The position numbers and the translations under genes were made by a program. The notes beneath the pieces were generated by a model. It saw only the letters and a program-made list of their open reading frames with translations. It was not told the DNA's origin and searched no databases. DNA of 64,000 nt from Arsukibacterium sp. MJ3. Its GTDB lineage: Bacteria > Pseudomonadota > Gammaproteobacteria > Enterobacterales > Alteromonadaceae. Positions 44,441 through 52,930 of this stretch are shown in pieces; position 1 is the stretch's first letter; each line of letters starts with the position of its first letter. The stretch lies in assembly GCF_000987765.1 (NCBI RefSeq), contig NZ_LAHP01000011.1, positions 1 to 64,000 of the forward strand. The letters run 5' to 3'.

Positions 44441-47400
44441 ATGACACCAGCTCGCTTGTCCATGTTTAGCATGGCTCTGCTTGGTGCTTTTAGCACGGGT
44501 AGTATTGCCGATCAAACTTCGCCGCAACTTGGGATCCGCGATAAAACGCCAAACCTAATTGCTCTTATTAATGCCACTGTTGTTACTGAGCCAGGTAAAA
44601 CCTTGCCCTCTGCCATGGTATTGATCCGCGACGGTAAAATTGAAGCCGTCAGCAGTAATAACGAGGTACCGCAGGGGTATCAGACTATTGATTTAGCTGG
44701 TTATCATTTATATGCCGGTTTTATTGACCCCTACAGCCAGTATGGTGTGCCGGCTGCCCCTAAGGGCGAGGAGTTCAGTTTTGGTGGCAAACCAGTTTAT
44801 GAAAATGAGCGAATAGGTGGCAATGCTGCCAACGCGGCTATTCATGCTGAACAACGCTGGGTTAACCAGTTTAAGCCTGATGCCACAGCAGCAGCAGAGC
44901 TGATAAAGCAGGGTTTTACGGTGGTGCAAACTGCCCGGCATGACGGTGTGTTCCGCGGTAGCGGTTTTGTTGCCTCGCTGGCACAGGGCCTGCCAAACGA
45001 TTTGGTCCTTAAGCCAGAAAGCCAGCACTTTATGTCTTTTAGTAAAGGTAGTTCGAAACAAAGCTACCCGTCGTCGCTAATGGGCAGTATTGCGCTTATT
45101 CGTCAAACTTTTGCCGATGCTAACTGGTATCAGGCAGCAGAAAAAAAGCAAGATTTTCGCTTTATCAGTGGCGGTGTTGAATATAATGCAGCGTTGGCGG
45201 GGGTGGCTAAAGCCGCCAGTCAGGGTGTGTTGTTTGATACCAGTGATGAACGTGCCTTGTTAAGAGCAGATAGCATACTGGCCGAGTTTAATATTAGTAA
45301 TGTAGCTATCTTAGGGTCGGGGCATGAATATTCCCGCTTGGCTGAAGTGAAGGCAACCGGGCGCACTTTGGTGCTGCCACTGGCGTTTCCTGCGGCGCCT
45401 AAGGTTACTCTGCCAGATCAGCATATTGATATTAACCTGGCTGATTTACGGCATTGGGAAAGGGCGCCAGCTAATCCTGGGGTTCTTGAAGCCGCGGGTA
45501 TAACCTTTGCTTTTACCAGCCATGGTTTAAAGAATAAAACGGATTTTTTACCTAATCTGCGTAAAGCCGTGCAGTATGGCCTGAGCAAAGAGCAAGCTTT
45601 AGCTTCGTTAACCACGGTTCCGGCGGCGATAGTTGGGCTAGAACAACAACTAGGCAAAATTGCCAGTGGCTATCAAGCCGATTTAGTGGTGAGCCGGGGT
45701 GACTTATTCGCTGATGGTGAAATTGTCGCCAGCTGGCTGCGTGGTCAGTTGCAGGAGTTTAGTCCGCTAAACGCTCCCCAGTTTGCCGGGCAATATAACC
45801 TGTCTGTAGCAGGCAATAGTTATAACCTGAGCTTAACTGGCCATGCGCCAACAATAAAAGGTGAGCTTAGTCTGGGCGAGCAAAAGGTAGAACTAACCCA
45901 TGTTGTGCAACAAGGCCAAAATCTGCAATTTAGTGTGCCACTGGAAAAACTGATCGGTAAGTCTGAAGTGGCCCAGTTTAGTGGTGTACTGCGTAATGCA
46001 AGCTTAACGGGGCAATGGCAACAAGCTGATGGCAGTTTATTGGCGCTAACGTCTGAACGCACTGCAGCAGTTGCAAGCGATGTTAAAGCAGATAAACCGG
46101 CCAGCCAAATGCTGTCAAAACTTACCTACCCGAATCGGGCCTTTGGTAAGTCAGCATTACCAGAGCAGCAAAACCTGCATATTAAAAACGCTACCTTGTG
46201 GACTGCAACCGAGCAAGGTGTGCTGGTGAATACTGATATTATTGTCCGCGATGGCAAAATTAGCCGTATAGGGGAAAAACTTAGTACACCTGGCGGCTAT
46301 ACCGTTATTGATGGTGCTAATTTGCATATTACCCCCGGCATTATTGACGAGCACTCGCATATTGCTACCGAACAAGGTGTGAATGAAGGCAGCCATGCCA
46401 ATACCGCAGAAGTGCATCTTGGCGACGTGGTCAACCCAGACGATATAAATATTTATCGTGGTCTGGCGGGCGGCGTTACCACCGTGCAATTATTGCATGG
46501 CAGTGCTAATCCGATCGGTGGCCGGGCCCAGGTAATCAGTTTACGCTGGGGTGAGTCAGCAGAGGGCATGAAGTTTGTCGGTGCGCCAGGCAGTATTAAA
46601 TTTGCTCTGGGTGAAAACGTTAAACAATCAAACTGGGGTGATGATTTTAGCAGTCGTTATCCGCAAACCCGTATTGGCGTTGATACTTTTATCAGGGATA
46701 ACTTTCAGGCGGCCAAAGAATATCAAGCCAATTGGCAGGCTTATAATAAGTTATCAAAACGGCAACAAAGCAAGATACAAGCACCACGGCGAGACTATCA
46801 ACTTGAAACACTGGTCGAAATTCTCGACGGCAAACGTCATATTCATACCCACTCTTATGTTGCTTCAGAAATTTTGATGCTGATTGATGTGGCGGAGGAA
46901 ATGGGTTTTAAAATTCAAACCTTCACCCATATTCTTGAGGGTTATAAAGTGGCCAGCGAGATGCAAGTTCATGGTGCCAGTGTGTCAACTTTTGCCGATT
47001 GGTGGGGCTTTAAAATGGAAGTAAACGATGCCATTCCAACCAACACCTGTTTAATGCATGAGCAGGGGCTACTGGTGAGTGTCAATTCAGATGATCCGGG
47101 CTTGTTACGCCGGCTTAATCAGGAAGCGGCAAAATCGCCGATGTATTGCGGTATGGATGAGCATGAAGCGTTAAAAATGGTCACCATTAATCCGGCAAAG
47201 CAGCTGAAAATTGACGATAAAGTCGGTTCGCTTGCCGAAGGTAAGCAAGCCGATCTGGTGGTATGGGATAGTCACCCGTTGTCGGTTTATGCTCAGGTGC
47301 AGCAAACCTGGATTGGCGGCACTCGCTATTTCGACCGTAACGATGATATCGCGCTGCGCGCTTCTCAGGCGGAAGAAAAGCAGCAACTTATTCAGAAAAT

Positions 47401-47557
47401 CCTGACTGCCGGTGAGTCAGCTCAAAATGGTGTTGAAAACGGCTATAAGCAAGACGACCCCATTTGGCACTGTGCCGACAAAGCAGACTGGTTACAACTG
47501 CGCTTTGCAGATCATGCAGACCAAGCGAGTAATAACCATCAGCATCTGCAGCACTAG
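44441..47557 (+). CDS. Exported tandem amidohydrolase, one active and one degenerate module
   Basis: A 1038-residue protein with a signal peptide (about 1-23). It contains two amidohydrolase modules (COG1228-like). Module 1 (about 40-435) has lost its metal motif: the HxH position reads AGFIDPYSQYG and the catalytic Asp region reads FTSHGL. Module 2 (about 580-1005) keeps GIIDEHSHIA, IHTHSY, FTHILEGYK and SVNSDDPG, a complete metal set. It is probably a periplasmic dipeptidase or cyclic-amide hydrolase. The next gene encodes a third, degenerate module 14 nt downstream. Confidence 0.85.
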   Translation: MTPARLSMFSMALLGAFSTGSIADQTSPQLGIRDKTPNLIALINATVVTEPGKTLPSAMVLIRDGKIEAVSSNNEVPQGYQTIDLAGYHLYAGFIDPYSQYGVPAAPKGEEFSFGGKPVYENERIGGNAANAAIHAEQRWVNQFKPDATAAAELIKQGFTVVQTARHDGVFRGSGFVASLAQGLPNDLVLKPESQHFMSFSKGSSKQSYPSSLMGSIALIRQTFADANWYQAAEKKQDFRFISGGVEYNAALAGVAKAASQGVLFDTSDERALLRADSILAEFNISNVAILGSGHEYSRLAEVKATGRTLVLPLAFPAAPKVTLPDQHIDINLADLRHWERAPANPGVLEAAGITFAFTSHGLKNKTDFLPNLRKAVQYGLSKEQALASLTTVPAAIVGLEQQLGKIASGYQADLVVSRGDLFADGEIVASWLRGQLQEFSPLNAPQFAGQYNLSVAGNSYNLSLTGHAPTIKGELSLGEQKVELTHVVQQGQNLQFSVPLEKLIGKSEVAQFSGVLRNASLTGQWQQADGSLLALTSERTAAVASDVKADKPASQMLSKLTYPNRAFGKSALPEQQNLHIKNATLWTATEQGVLVNTDIIVRDGKISRIGEKLSTPGGYTVIDGANLHITPGIIDEHSHIATEQGVNEGSHANTAEVHLGDVVNPDDINIYRGLAGGVTTVQLLHGSANPIGGRAQVISLRWGESAEGMKFVGAPGSIKFALGENVKQSNWGDDFSSRYPQTRIGVDTFIRDNFQAAKEYQANWQAYNKLSKRQQSKIQAPRRDYQLETLVEILDGKRHIHTHSYVASEILMLIDVAEEMGFKIQTFTHILEGYKVASEMQVHGASVSTFADWWGFKMEVNDAIPTNTCLMHEQGLLVSVNSDDPGLLRRLNQEAAKSPMYCGMDEHEALKMVTINPAKQLKIDDKVGSLAEGKQADLVVWDSHPLSVYAQVQQTWIGGTRYFDRNDDIALRASQAEEKQQLIQKILTAGESAQNGVENGYKQDDPIWHCADKADWLQLRFADHADQASNNHQHLQH

Positions 47558-47571
47558 GAGACATAATAGCA

Positions 47572-48870
47572 ATGAACAAATTAACTAAGGTTTTAATGCT
47601 GGCAACAGCCCTGGTATCTGCAACTGCCGCCGCGGTAAACCCAGTGCCCGGGGCGAAACAGCAACAACCGCTGCTACTACAAAATGCAACTGTGCATAGT
47701 GTTAGTTCAGCACCGGCCATTCAAGATGTCTTACTGGTAGAGGGCAAGATTGCTGCGATTGGCACTAATCTGGCGGTACCGGCTGCTGCGAAGCAGCTTG
47801 ATTTAACCGGTAAACATTTATATCCGGGGTTAATCGCCTTGATTAATCAATTAGGGTTAATTGAAGTAGAAGCGGTTCGTGCTACACGGGATGATCGTGA
47901 AACCAGCTCCACCAATCCGGACTTGCAAGTACAGGTAGCCTATAACGCTGATTCTGTGGTGATCCCAACCATACGAAGTAATGGCTTTAGCCACAGTCTG
48001 ATTTACCCTGATGGCGCCATGCTAACCGGCCGCTCAGCACTGATGCAGCTGGATGCCTGGAACTGGCAGGATGCGACAGTGCAAGCCAATGTAGGCTTAC
48101 ATGTACGCTGGCCGCGAATGAGCATACAAACGGGTTGGTGGGTGCGTGACAGTGCTGAAAAACAACTGGAAAATCAACAAAAGCAACTGAGTGAACTGCA
48201 ACACTATTTCGAGCAGGCGCAGGCTTATTATTTAGCTGAGCAAGCCGGTTTAAATAGCGGTAAAGACTCGCGCTGGCATGCCATGCTAACGTTCTTCGAG
48301 GGTGAGCTGCCATTATTTGTCCATGCTGATGATCCGCGGCAAATTCGTCAGGCCATGTTACTGGCTGAAAAATATCAGGTGCGTTTGGTGATTGTTGGTG
48401 GTCGTGACAGCTGGCGTTTAGCGGATGAGCTGGCTAAAGCCAAGATAGATGTTATTTATACTGCGCCCTATGGCCTGCCAACACGCGGTGATGAAGCCTA
48501 CGATCAGGCTTTTGCTGCGCCTGGTCAACTGCGGGCGGCCGGGGTGCGTTTAGCCTTATCGCTTGATGGTTTCTGGGATACCCGTAATTTGGTGTTCGCA
48601 GCTGGCCATGTTACCCGTTATGGCCTGAGTAGCGAAGATGCACTGCGAGCATTAACGTTAGATGCAGCGGCTATTGCCGGTGTTGCCGATCGCTTGGGCA
48701 GTATTGAGGTGGGTAAAAGTGCCAGTTTAGTGGTGTCTGATGGTGATATTTTTGATTACCGCGGCCATAAGATTGAACATTTATGGATTGACGGCCGTGC
48801 AGTCGATTTAAATAATCACCATAAACAACTGCATCAGCGGTTTAAGCAGCGTTATAACAACGCTAATTAA
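47572..48870 (+). CDS. Exported amidohydrolase-like protein lacking the HxH metal motif
   Basis: A 432-residue protein with a signal peptide (about 1-22). The amidohydrolase fold is clear from the N-terminal beta-sandwich (ILLVEGKIAAIG-type) and the C-terminal YGLSSEDALRALTLDAAAIAGVADRLGSIEVG. The HxH strand reads PGLIALINQLG, with no metal ligands. One later His (FVHADDP, about 244) and one Asp (LSLDGF) remain. It is therefore probably not a conventional hydrolase alone. Close spacing to the tandem amidohydrolase suggests a partner subunit. Confidence 0.82.
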   Translation: MNKLTKVLMLATALVSATAAAVNPVPGAKQQQPLLLQNATVHSVSSAPAIQDVLLVEGKIAAIGTNLAVPAAAKQLDLTGKHLYPGLIALINQLGLIEVEAVRATRDDRETSSTNPDLQVQVAYNADSVVIPTIRSNGFSHSLIYPDGAMLTGRSALMQLDAWNWQDATVQANVGLHVRWPRMSIQTGWWVRDSAEKQLENQQKQLSELQHYFEQAQAYYLAEQAGLNSGKDSRWHAMLTFFEGELPLFVHADDPRQIRQAMLLAEKYQVRLVIVGGRDSWRLADELAKAKIDVIYTAPYGLPTRGDEAYDQAFAAPGQLRAAGVRLALSLDGFWDTRNLVFAAGHVTRYGLSSEDALRALTLDAAAIAGVADRLGSIEVGKSASLVVSDGDIFDYRGHKIEHLWIDGRAVDLNNHHKQLHQRFKQRYNNAN

Positions 48871-48928
48871 CAATATGCCCATTATTAATAGTGCTAGTAA
48901 CTGCTGATAGTTTACTTGATAGCGAAAA

Positions 48929-49020
48929 CAGGTTTGCCCTAAGCCGACCGTTGAAGCCCTAGACGGGCGGAAACGAGCCCCCATGGATGGGTTCACGGCG
49001 TGTCGGCGTGGGTAAACTTG
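48929..49020 (+). ncRNA. Candidate structured RNA element or intergenic repeat (three-way junction)
   Basis: The 92 nt fold by eye into a closing stem of 11 bp (48929-48939 with 49010-49020, including two G-U pairs), a 6-bp second stem (48943-48948 with 49002-49007), and two branches. Branch 1 pairs 48949-48952 with 48972-48975 and 48956-48959 with 48965-48968 around a purine 3x3 internal loop. Branch 2 pairs 48977-48983 with 48988-48991 and 48997-48999, with a 5-nt bulge. The G-U pairs only work in plus-strand RNA. It lies 57 bp before the M28 peptidase gene. It may be a leader RNA or a dispersed genomic repeat; I cannot name a family. Confidence 0.5.
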
Positions 49021-49077
49021 ATTGAGCAAAACCCACTCTAGTTCAATAATTAAATGCCGTTTTATTTCGGAGAAACT

Positions 49078-50742
49078 ATGTTGTATAAATTAGCCATCGG
49101 CGTCATCTTGGCGTTGTTATTAAACGGCTGCTCTACCAGCAAAGTGCCTGAGCAACGGCTTAATGCCCGCCCGGCAGCCATTGAGGCACATTTGAAGTTT
49201 TTAGCCAGCGACGAGCTGGAAGGCCGTGATACCGGCAGCCAAGGTCATCAAATTGCTTCTAATTATATCGCCAGCCAATTTCAGGCACTGGGTTTAGCAC
49301 CCGCCGGTGACAACAACAGTTATTTTCAGCAGGTACCACTGCGTTCGTCACAATTACAGCAAGCCAGTGTAAAACTGGGTTTTCGACGTGGCGAAGAGCA
49401 GTGGCAGCTTAGCTATCCACAACAGTTTTTCAGTGGTGCTTCCCTTAATGAAACTGCGGTAGATGTGCAGGCGCCACTGGTGTTTGTTAGCTATGGTCTG
49501 GTATCGGAAGAGTTTGGCTTAGACGATTATGCCGGGCTGGATGTCAGGGGCAAAATTGTGGTGCAATTAGCGGGTTTACCCGCATCGTTGCCGAGCGAAG
49601 AGCGGGCTTACCTTGGTAGTATTAAAAGCCAGCAGGCAGCAGAGCGTGGAGCTATTGGCGTGATTACTATCCACACACCACAGCAAGAGAAAACCCGGCC
49701 TTACGCTAACAGCTTATTGTATTTAAATACGCCACGCTTAGCCTGGCTTAATGCTGCTGGTGAGCCTGGCGATAACACCAGTCAATTAAAAGGTACTGCT
49801 TATTTGCACCCGGATGCCGCCGCCAGTTTGTTTGAAAATGAGCAAAAAAGCCTGGGTGAAATTTTCAGTATGTTAGAGGCGCAGCAGCATCCTGGTGGTT
49901 TTGTACTTAGCAGCGAAGCCAGCCTGAGTTCTGTCAGTGTGCATCAACAAATCAGTAGCCCAAACGTGCTGGCAGTGCTTGAAGGCAGCGATCCGCAGCT
50001 ACGCAATGAGTATGTGCTGATCACTGCGCATTCTGACCACATTGGCTTTAGTAATGATTTGCGTTCTGTGGATAAAATTAATAACGGTGCCATGGATAAT
50101 GCCGCCGGTATGGCTATTTTATTAGAAACCGCCCGCATGTTCAGTGAACTGGCGATTAAACCGAAGCGTTCAATATTATTTGCGGTAGTCACTGCTGAAG
50201 AAAAAGGCTTATTAGGCGCCGATTATTTTGCCCGTAACCCAACGCGGCCACTGAGCAGTCTGGTGGCTAATGTTAATTTAGATATGCCGGTATTACTTTA
50301 CCCCTTTGCCGATTTAATTGCTTTTGGCGCTAATCATTCGACGTTAGGCGGGGTCGTCGCCGCAGCTGCAGCAAAAGAAGGTATAGCGCTTAGTGACGAT
50401 CCAATGCCAGAGCAAGCTATTTTTACCCGTTCTGATCACTTTACCTTGGTAAAACAAGGCGTGCCGGCTGTATTTTTAATGACCGGTTTTACGTCTAAGG
50501 ATCCGACACAGGATGGCGGCAAAATATGGGGCAGTTTTTTTGCCAAGCATTATCATAAGCCGTCAGATGATATTGCCAGCTTAACAAAAGAATATGGCCC
50601 AATCCGTTATGACGCGGGTGCAGTGTTTGCTGATATAAACTTTAATATTGCGCTGGATATTGCCAATACGCCACAGCGGCCATTATGGAAGAAAGAAAGC
50701 TTTTTCAATAAGGTATTTGGTAAAGACTATAATCGGCAGTAA
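49078..50742 (+). CDS. M28-family metallopeptidase, lipoprotein
   Basis: A 554-residue lipoprotein; the signal peptide ends LLNGC, with Cys at about residue 18. A PA-type insert (about 135-280) precedes the M28 catalytic domain. That domain has zinc ligands and catalytic residues in TAHSDHIGF (about 316-324), GAMDNAAGMA (about 338-347), AEEKGLLGADYF (about 375) and SDHFTLVKQGVPAVF (about 453). It is an aminopeptidase-type enzyme that probably sits at the outer membrane and feeds on peptides. Start 49078 has CGGAG upstream. Confidence 0.92.
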   Translation: MLYKLAIGVILALLLNGCSTSKVPEQRLNARPAAIEAHLKFLASDELEGRDTGSQGHQIASNYIASQFQALGLAPAGDNNSYFQQVPLRSSQLQQASVKLGFRRGEEQWQLSYPQQFFSGASLNETAVDVQAPLVFVSYGLVSEEFGLDDYAGLDVRGKIVVQLAGLPASLPSEERAYLGSIKSQQAAERGAIGVITIHTPQQEKTRPYANSLLYLNTPRLAWLNAAGEPGDNTSQLKGTAYLHPDAAASLFENEQKSLGEIFSMLEAQQHPGGFVLSSEASLSSVSVHQQISSPNVLAVLEGSDPQLRNEYVLITAHSDHIGFSNDLRSVDKINNGAMDNAAGMAILLETARMFSELAIKPKRSILFAVVTAEEKGLLGADYFARNPTRPLSSLVANVNLDMPVLLYPFADLIAFGANHSTLGGVVAAAAAKEGIALSDDPMPEQAIFTRSDHFTLVKQGVPAVFLMTGFTSKDPTQDGGKIWGSFFAKHYHKPSDDIASLTKEYGPIRYDAGAVFADINFNIALDIANTPQRPLWKKESFFNKVFGKDYNRQ

Positions 50743-50757
50743 TTTGCTTTACACTAA

Positions 50758-50779
50758 GGCAGCCAGTGTACTGGCTGCC
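50758..50779. terminator. Hairpin between M28 peptidase and two-REC gene
   Basis: GGCAGCCAG-TGTA-CTGGCTGCC is a perfect 9-bp stem between convergent genes. Neither flank has a strong T-tract, so it is a probable bidirectional transcript end. Confidence 0.6.
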
Positions 50780-50807
50780 TGTATCATTGCACTACTCTTG
50801 CTAAAAG

Positions 50808-51605
50808 TTATTGCTCAAGCAATTTAAACAGTAAGGCTTTAACCAATTCAGGTTCGAACGGTTTATCACACATGGCATTAACACCGGACTGGGCGATATT
50901 ACTTAAATGGGTATCATTAGCTTCACTGGTCACCATTAACACCGGTATGTGCGATTGCTGGCTATTTTCCCGGATATATTGCGTTAGTTCCTGGCCATTT
51001 ACTTCGGGCATATTGTAATCGGTTACCACTAAATCAAACATTTGTTGCTGCAAAATGGTTATGGCTTGCTGGCCATCTTCGGCTTCGGTTAAATGCTGAA
51101 TACCTAAATTGGTTAGTACCCGTTTTATATGGTTACGCGCTAGCCGGCTGTCATCTACTACCAGTACTCTTATATCGTGCACATCGAATAACGACAGCTC
51201 TAACTCACTGGGGCTGAGTAAATCAATGGCGGCATTTAGGGCTTTACCTAAATGCGCGGTGGTAAAGGGTTTAGGTAAAATAGCCACCACACCTGATTGC
51301 TTAAATTCTTCTAAGGTGGCTTTGCGTGTTTCGCTGGAAACCAGCATAAAAGGAATATCAGCCAGCGCCGGTTGCTGTTTAATCTGTTTCAGCAGATCCA
51401 ATGCGGTACCATCGGCAAAGTGTAAAGCACAGGCAATCAAATCGGGCTGATGCAGTTTAAGTTGCGACAGCGCCGTACTGACCGAATCGGCTTCGCTGAT
51501 ATGTTGCACCAGTTCTTGTTTTAGGTGGCGGCTAATAATTTTACGTTGGGTATCGGAAGGTTCAACTAATAGAATATGTAGATCGGCCGGTGACAGTTGT
51601 TGCAT
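50808..51605 (-). CDS. Protein with two receiver (REC) domains, first degenerate
   Basis: A 265-residue cytoplasmic response regulator with no output domain. REC1 (about 9-125) lacks the phospho-acceptor Asp: the expected position reads LIACALHFADG. REC2 (about 143-262) is complete, with VVDDS (about 146-150), VVTDYNMP (Asp at about 193), a Thr/Ser switch (MVTSEA) and CDKPF for the conserved Lys. It probably works by protein-protein interaction in a phosphorelay. No histidine kinase gene is adjacent. Confidence 0.88.
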   Translation of the reverse strand: MQQLSPADLHILLVEPSDTQRKIISRHLKQELVQHISEADSVSTALSQLKLHQPDLIACALHFADGTALDLLKQIKQQPALADIPFMLVSSETRKATLEEFKQSGVVAILPKPFTTAHLGKALNAAIDLLSPSELELSLFDVHDIRVLVVDDSRLARNHIKRVLTNLGIQHLTEAEDGQQAITILQQQMFDLVVTDYNMPEVNGQELTQYIRENSQQSHIPVLMVTSEANDTHLSNIAQSGVNAMCDKPFEPELVKALLFKLLEQ

Positions 51606-51645
51606 AGCGCATCCTTTAACGTGTTTAAGACTAAGTGGTGCTGGC

Positions 51646-52041
51646 TCAACCGCCTGCCCATTTTACAATAAAGCCTAGCTGGCTTAAGTGTTGCTCTATA
51701 AGTTGGCGTTTATCGGCCTGAATTTCTATCACGCCGGCTTTTACCGCACCACCGCAGGCACACTTTTTTTTCAATGCCGCACACAGCTCAACTAACTCAG
51801 CCTCTGGTTTAGCAATACCGCTGATGGTCAGAACTGTTTTACCACCACGACCTTTTTTTTCCCGTTTTAGCCGCACTGTACCATCCGGGTAAGCTGTGCC
51901 TGCCATGTGGGTGGTGGGTGCTTTTTGCACCGTGCCGGTGTCGGTGCGATACACCAGGCTATCGTCGGCTGCGGTAACTGGTGCGTCGCTGCTGCGGCCC
52001 CGTTGCTGTTGCCAATCCGTCAGAGAAATTTTCTGTGCCAT
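51646..52041 (-). CDS. yciH: YciH/SUI1-family translation initiation factor-like protein
   Basis: A 131-residue protein. The C-terminal ~85 residues are a SUI1/eIF1 domain with the motif REKKGRGGKTVLTISG (about 59-74) and CACGGAVKAGVIEIQ (about 93-107). It is about 20 residues longer than E. coli YciH at the N-terminus. Bacterial YciH can bind the 30S subunit and influence start-site fidelity in vitro. Transcribed in the same direction as the two-REC gene, which starts 40 bp downstream. Confidence 0.9.
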   Translation of the reverse strand: MAQKISLTDWQQQRGRSSDAPVTAADDSLVYRTDTGTVQKAPTTHMAGTAYPDGTVRLKREKKGRGGKTVLTISGIAKPEAELVELCAALKKKCACGGAVKAGVIEIQADKRQLIEQHLSQLGFIVKWAGG

Positions 52042-52129
52042 AACGCTCGCTATTATACTACGAAATGTTGTTAACTTAGCGCCAGCTTACCGAGCGAAAC
52101 TAAAGCCCGCAAGTTTTTCGCTGCCTTGC

Positions 52130-52157
52130 TTGGCTTTTTAAAAGCTTCTGCTAAAAT
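52130..52157 (+). promoter_or_regulatory. Extended -10 promoter of the GAF-like gene
   Basis: TTGGCT (52130-52135), a 16-bp spacer and TAAAAT (52152-52157) preceded by TGC, giving an extended -10. It lies about 43 bp before the start codon. Confidence 0.5.
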
Positions 52158-52199
52158 AGTTCATCTTTTAGAAATCTGGATGGCTAAGGCCAGGGTGTT

Positions 52200-52877
52200 A
52201 TGCAAGCATTTGACTATTTACAGCGTAGTGGATTATTGGCTGAGTTTGGTGATATCAGTGCTGAGGTGAATACCCAGTACCAATTGCTAAACGACTATTT
52301 ACAGACGGCCACCAGTCAGGTGATTTGGCAATTCCAAGTACCGGAACTTGCTGAGGGCGGGGCCTGCAGTTTATTTGGCCAGCTGGCTGCTGAACCTTAT
52401 TCGTTGCTGCCAATATTAGGCGGCCAAACCGCTGAAAACCAGCAAGCATTAAGCAAGCTCAGTGCCATAGCCAGCTATTATCAGCAGCACAGTTCTCAGG
52501 ATTGGTTTGGTATATATCAAGCCCGGCTTAACCCACAGCATGCGCCAGTATTAGTTAAGCTGGCGTATTATGGTGCGGCGTCGCGGGCTGAGTTTCCACT
52601 CAATAGTGATTTTGCCAAAATCAGTAATAACAGCACCGTAGGGCTTAGCGGCAATGCCCGGATAATTAACAATGTAGCAAGTTACTTAGCGGCTGGTGGT
52701 GAGTATTATACCTGCGATCCGAAAGTTCAGGCTGAAGCCTGTTTGCCTCTGTTTGACCAATCAGGCAAAATAGCCGGTATTGTCGATGCCGAGCATTTTC
52801 AACAAGCCATATTTACCCCTGCTGCCATGGCATTATTGGTAGCGGTATGTTTGGTTGTACCAGACTATTTACCCTAG
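52200..52877 (+). CDS. GAF-like domain protein, function unknown
   Basis: A 225-residue protein. The central part resembles a GAF domain of the free-methionine-sulfoxide-reductase type: KLSAIASYY...DWFGIYQ (about 88-108), followed by TVGLSGNARI and YYTCDPKVQAEACLPLFDQSGKIAGIVD (about 178-205). Two Cys near the expected catalytic loop (YTC and EAC) could be redox active. The match is by eye and distant. It may be a sensor rather than an enzyme. A gap of 53 bp separates it from the aminotransferase. Confidence 0.55.
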   Translation: MQAFDYLQRSGLLAEFGDISAEVNTQYQLLNDYLQTATSQVIWQFQVPELAEGGACSLFGQLAAEPYSLLPILGGQTAENQQALSKLSAIASYYQQHSSQDWFGIYQARLNPQHAPVLVKLAYYGAASRAEFPLNSDFAKISNNSTVGLSGNARIINNVASYLAAGGEYYTCDPKVQAEACLPLFDQSGKIAGIVDAEHFQQAIFTPAAMALLVAVCLVVPDYLP

Positions 52878-52930
52878 CCAGTGAGCTCGCCGCTTACTGA
52901 TATTGCAATATATTAACCAGGTAGAGTCTT

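Noticed and set aside
48808..49029. 73-residue minus-strand open frame over the structured element
   Set aside because: No Shine-Dalgarno sequence or domain; the sequence is explained by the inverted-repeat structure.
52878..52930. TyrR box before the aminotransferase
   Set aside because: No TGTAAA-N6-TTTACA-like sequence is present in this gap.
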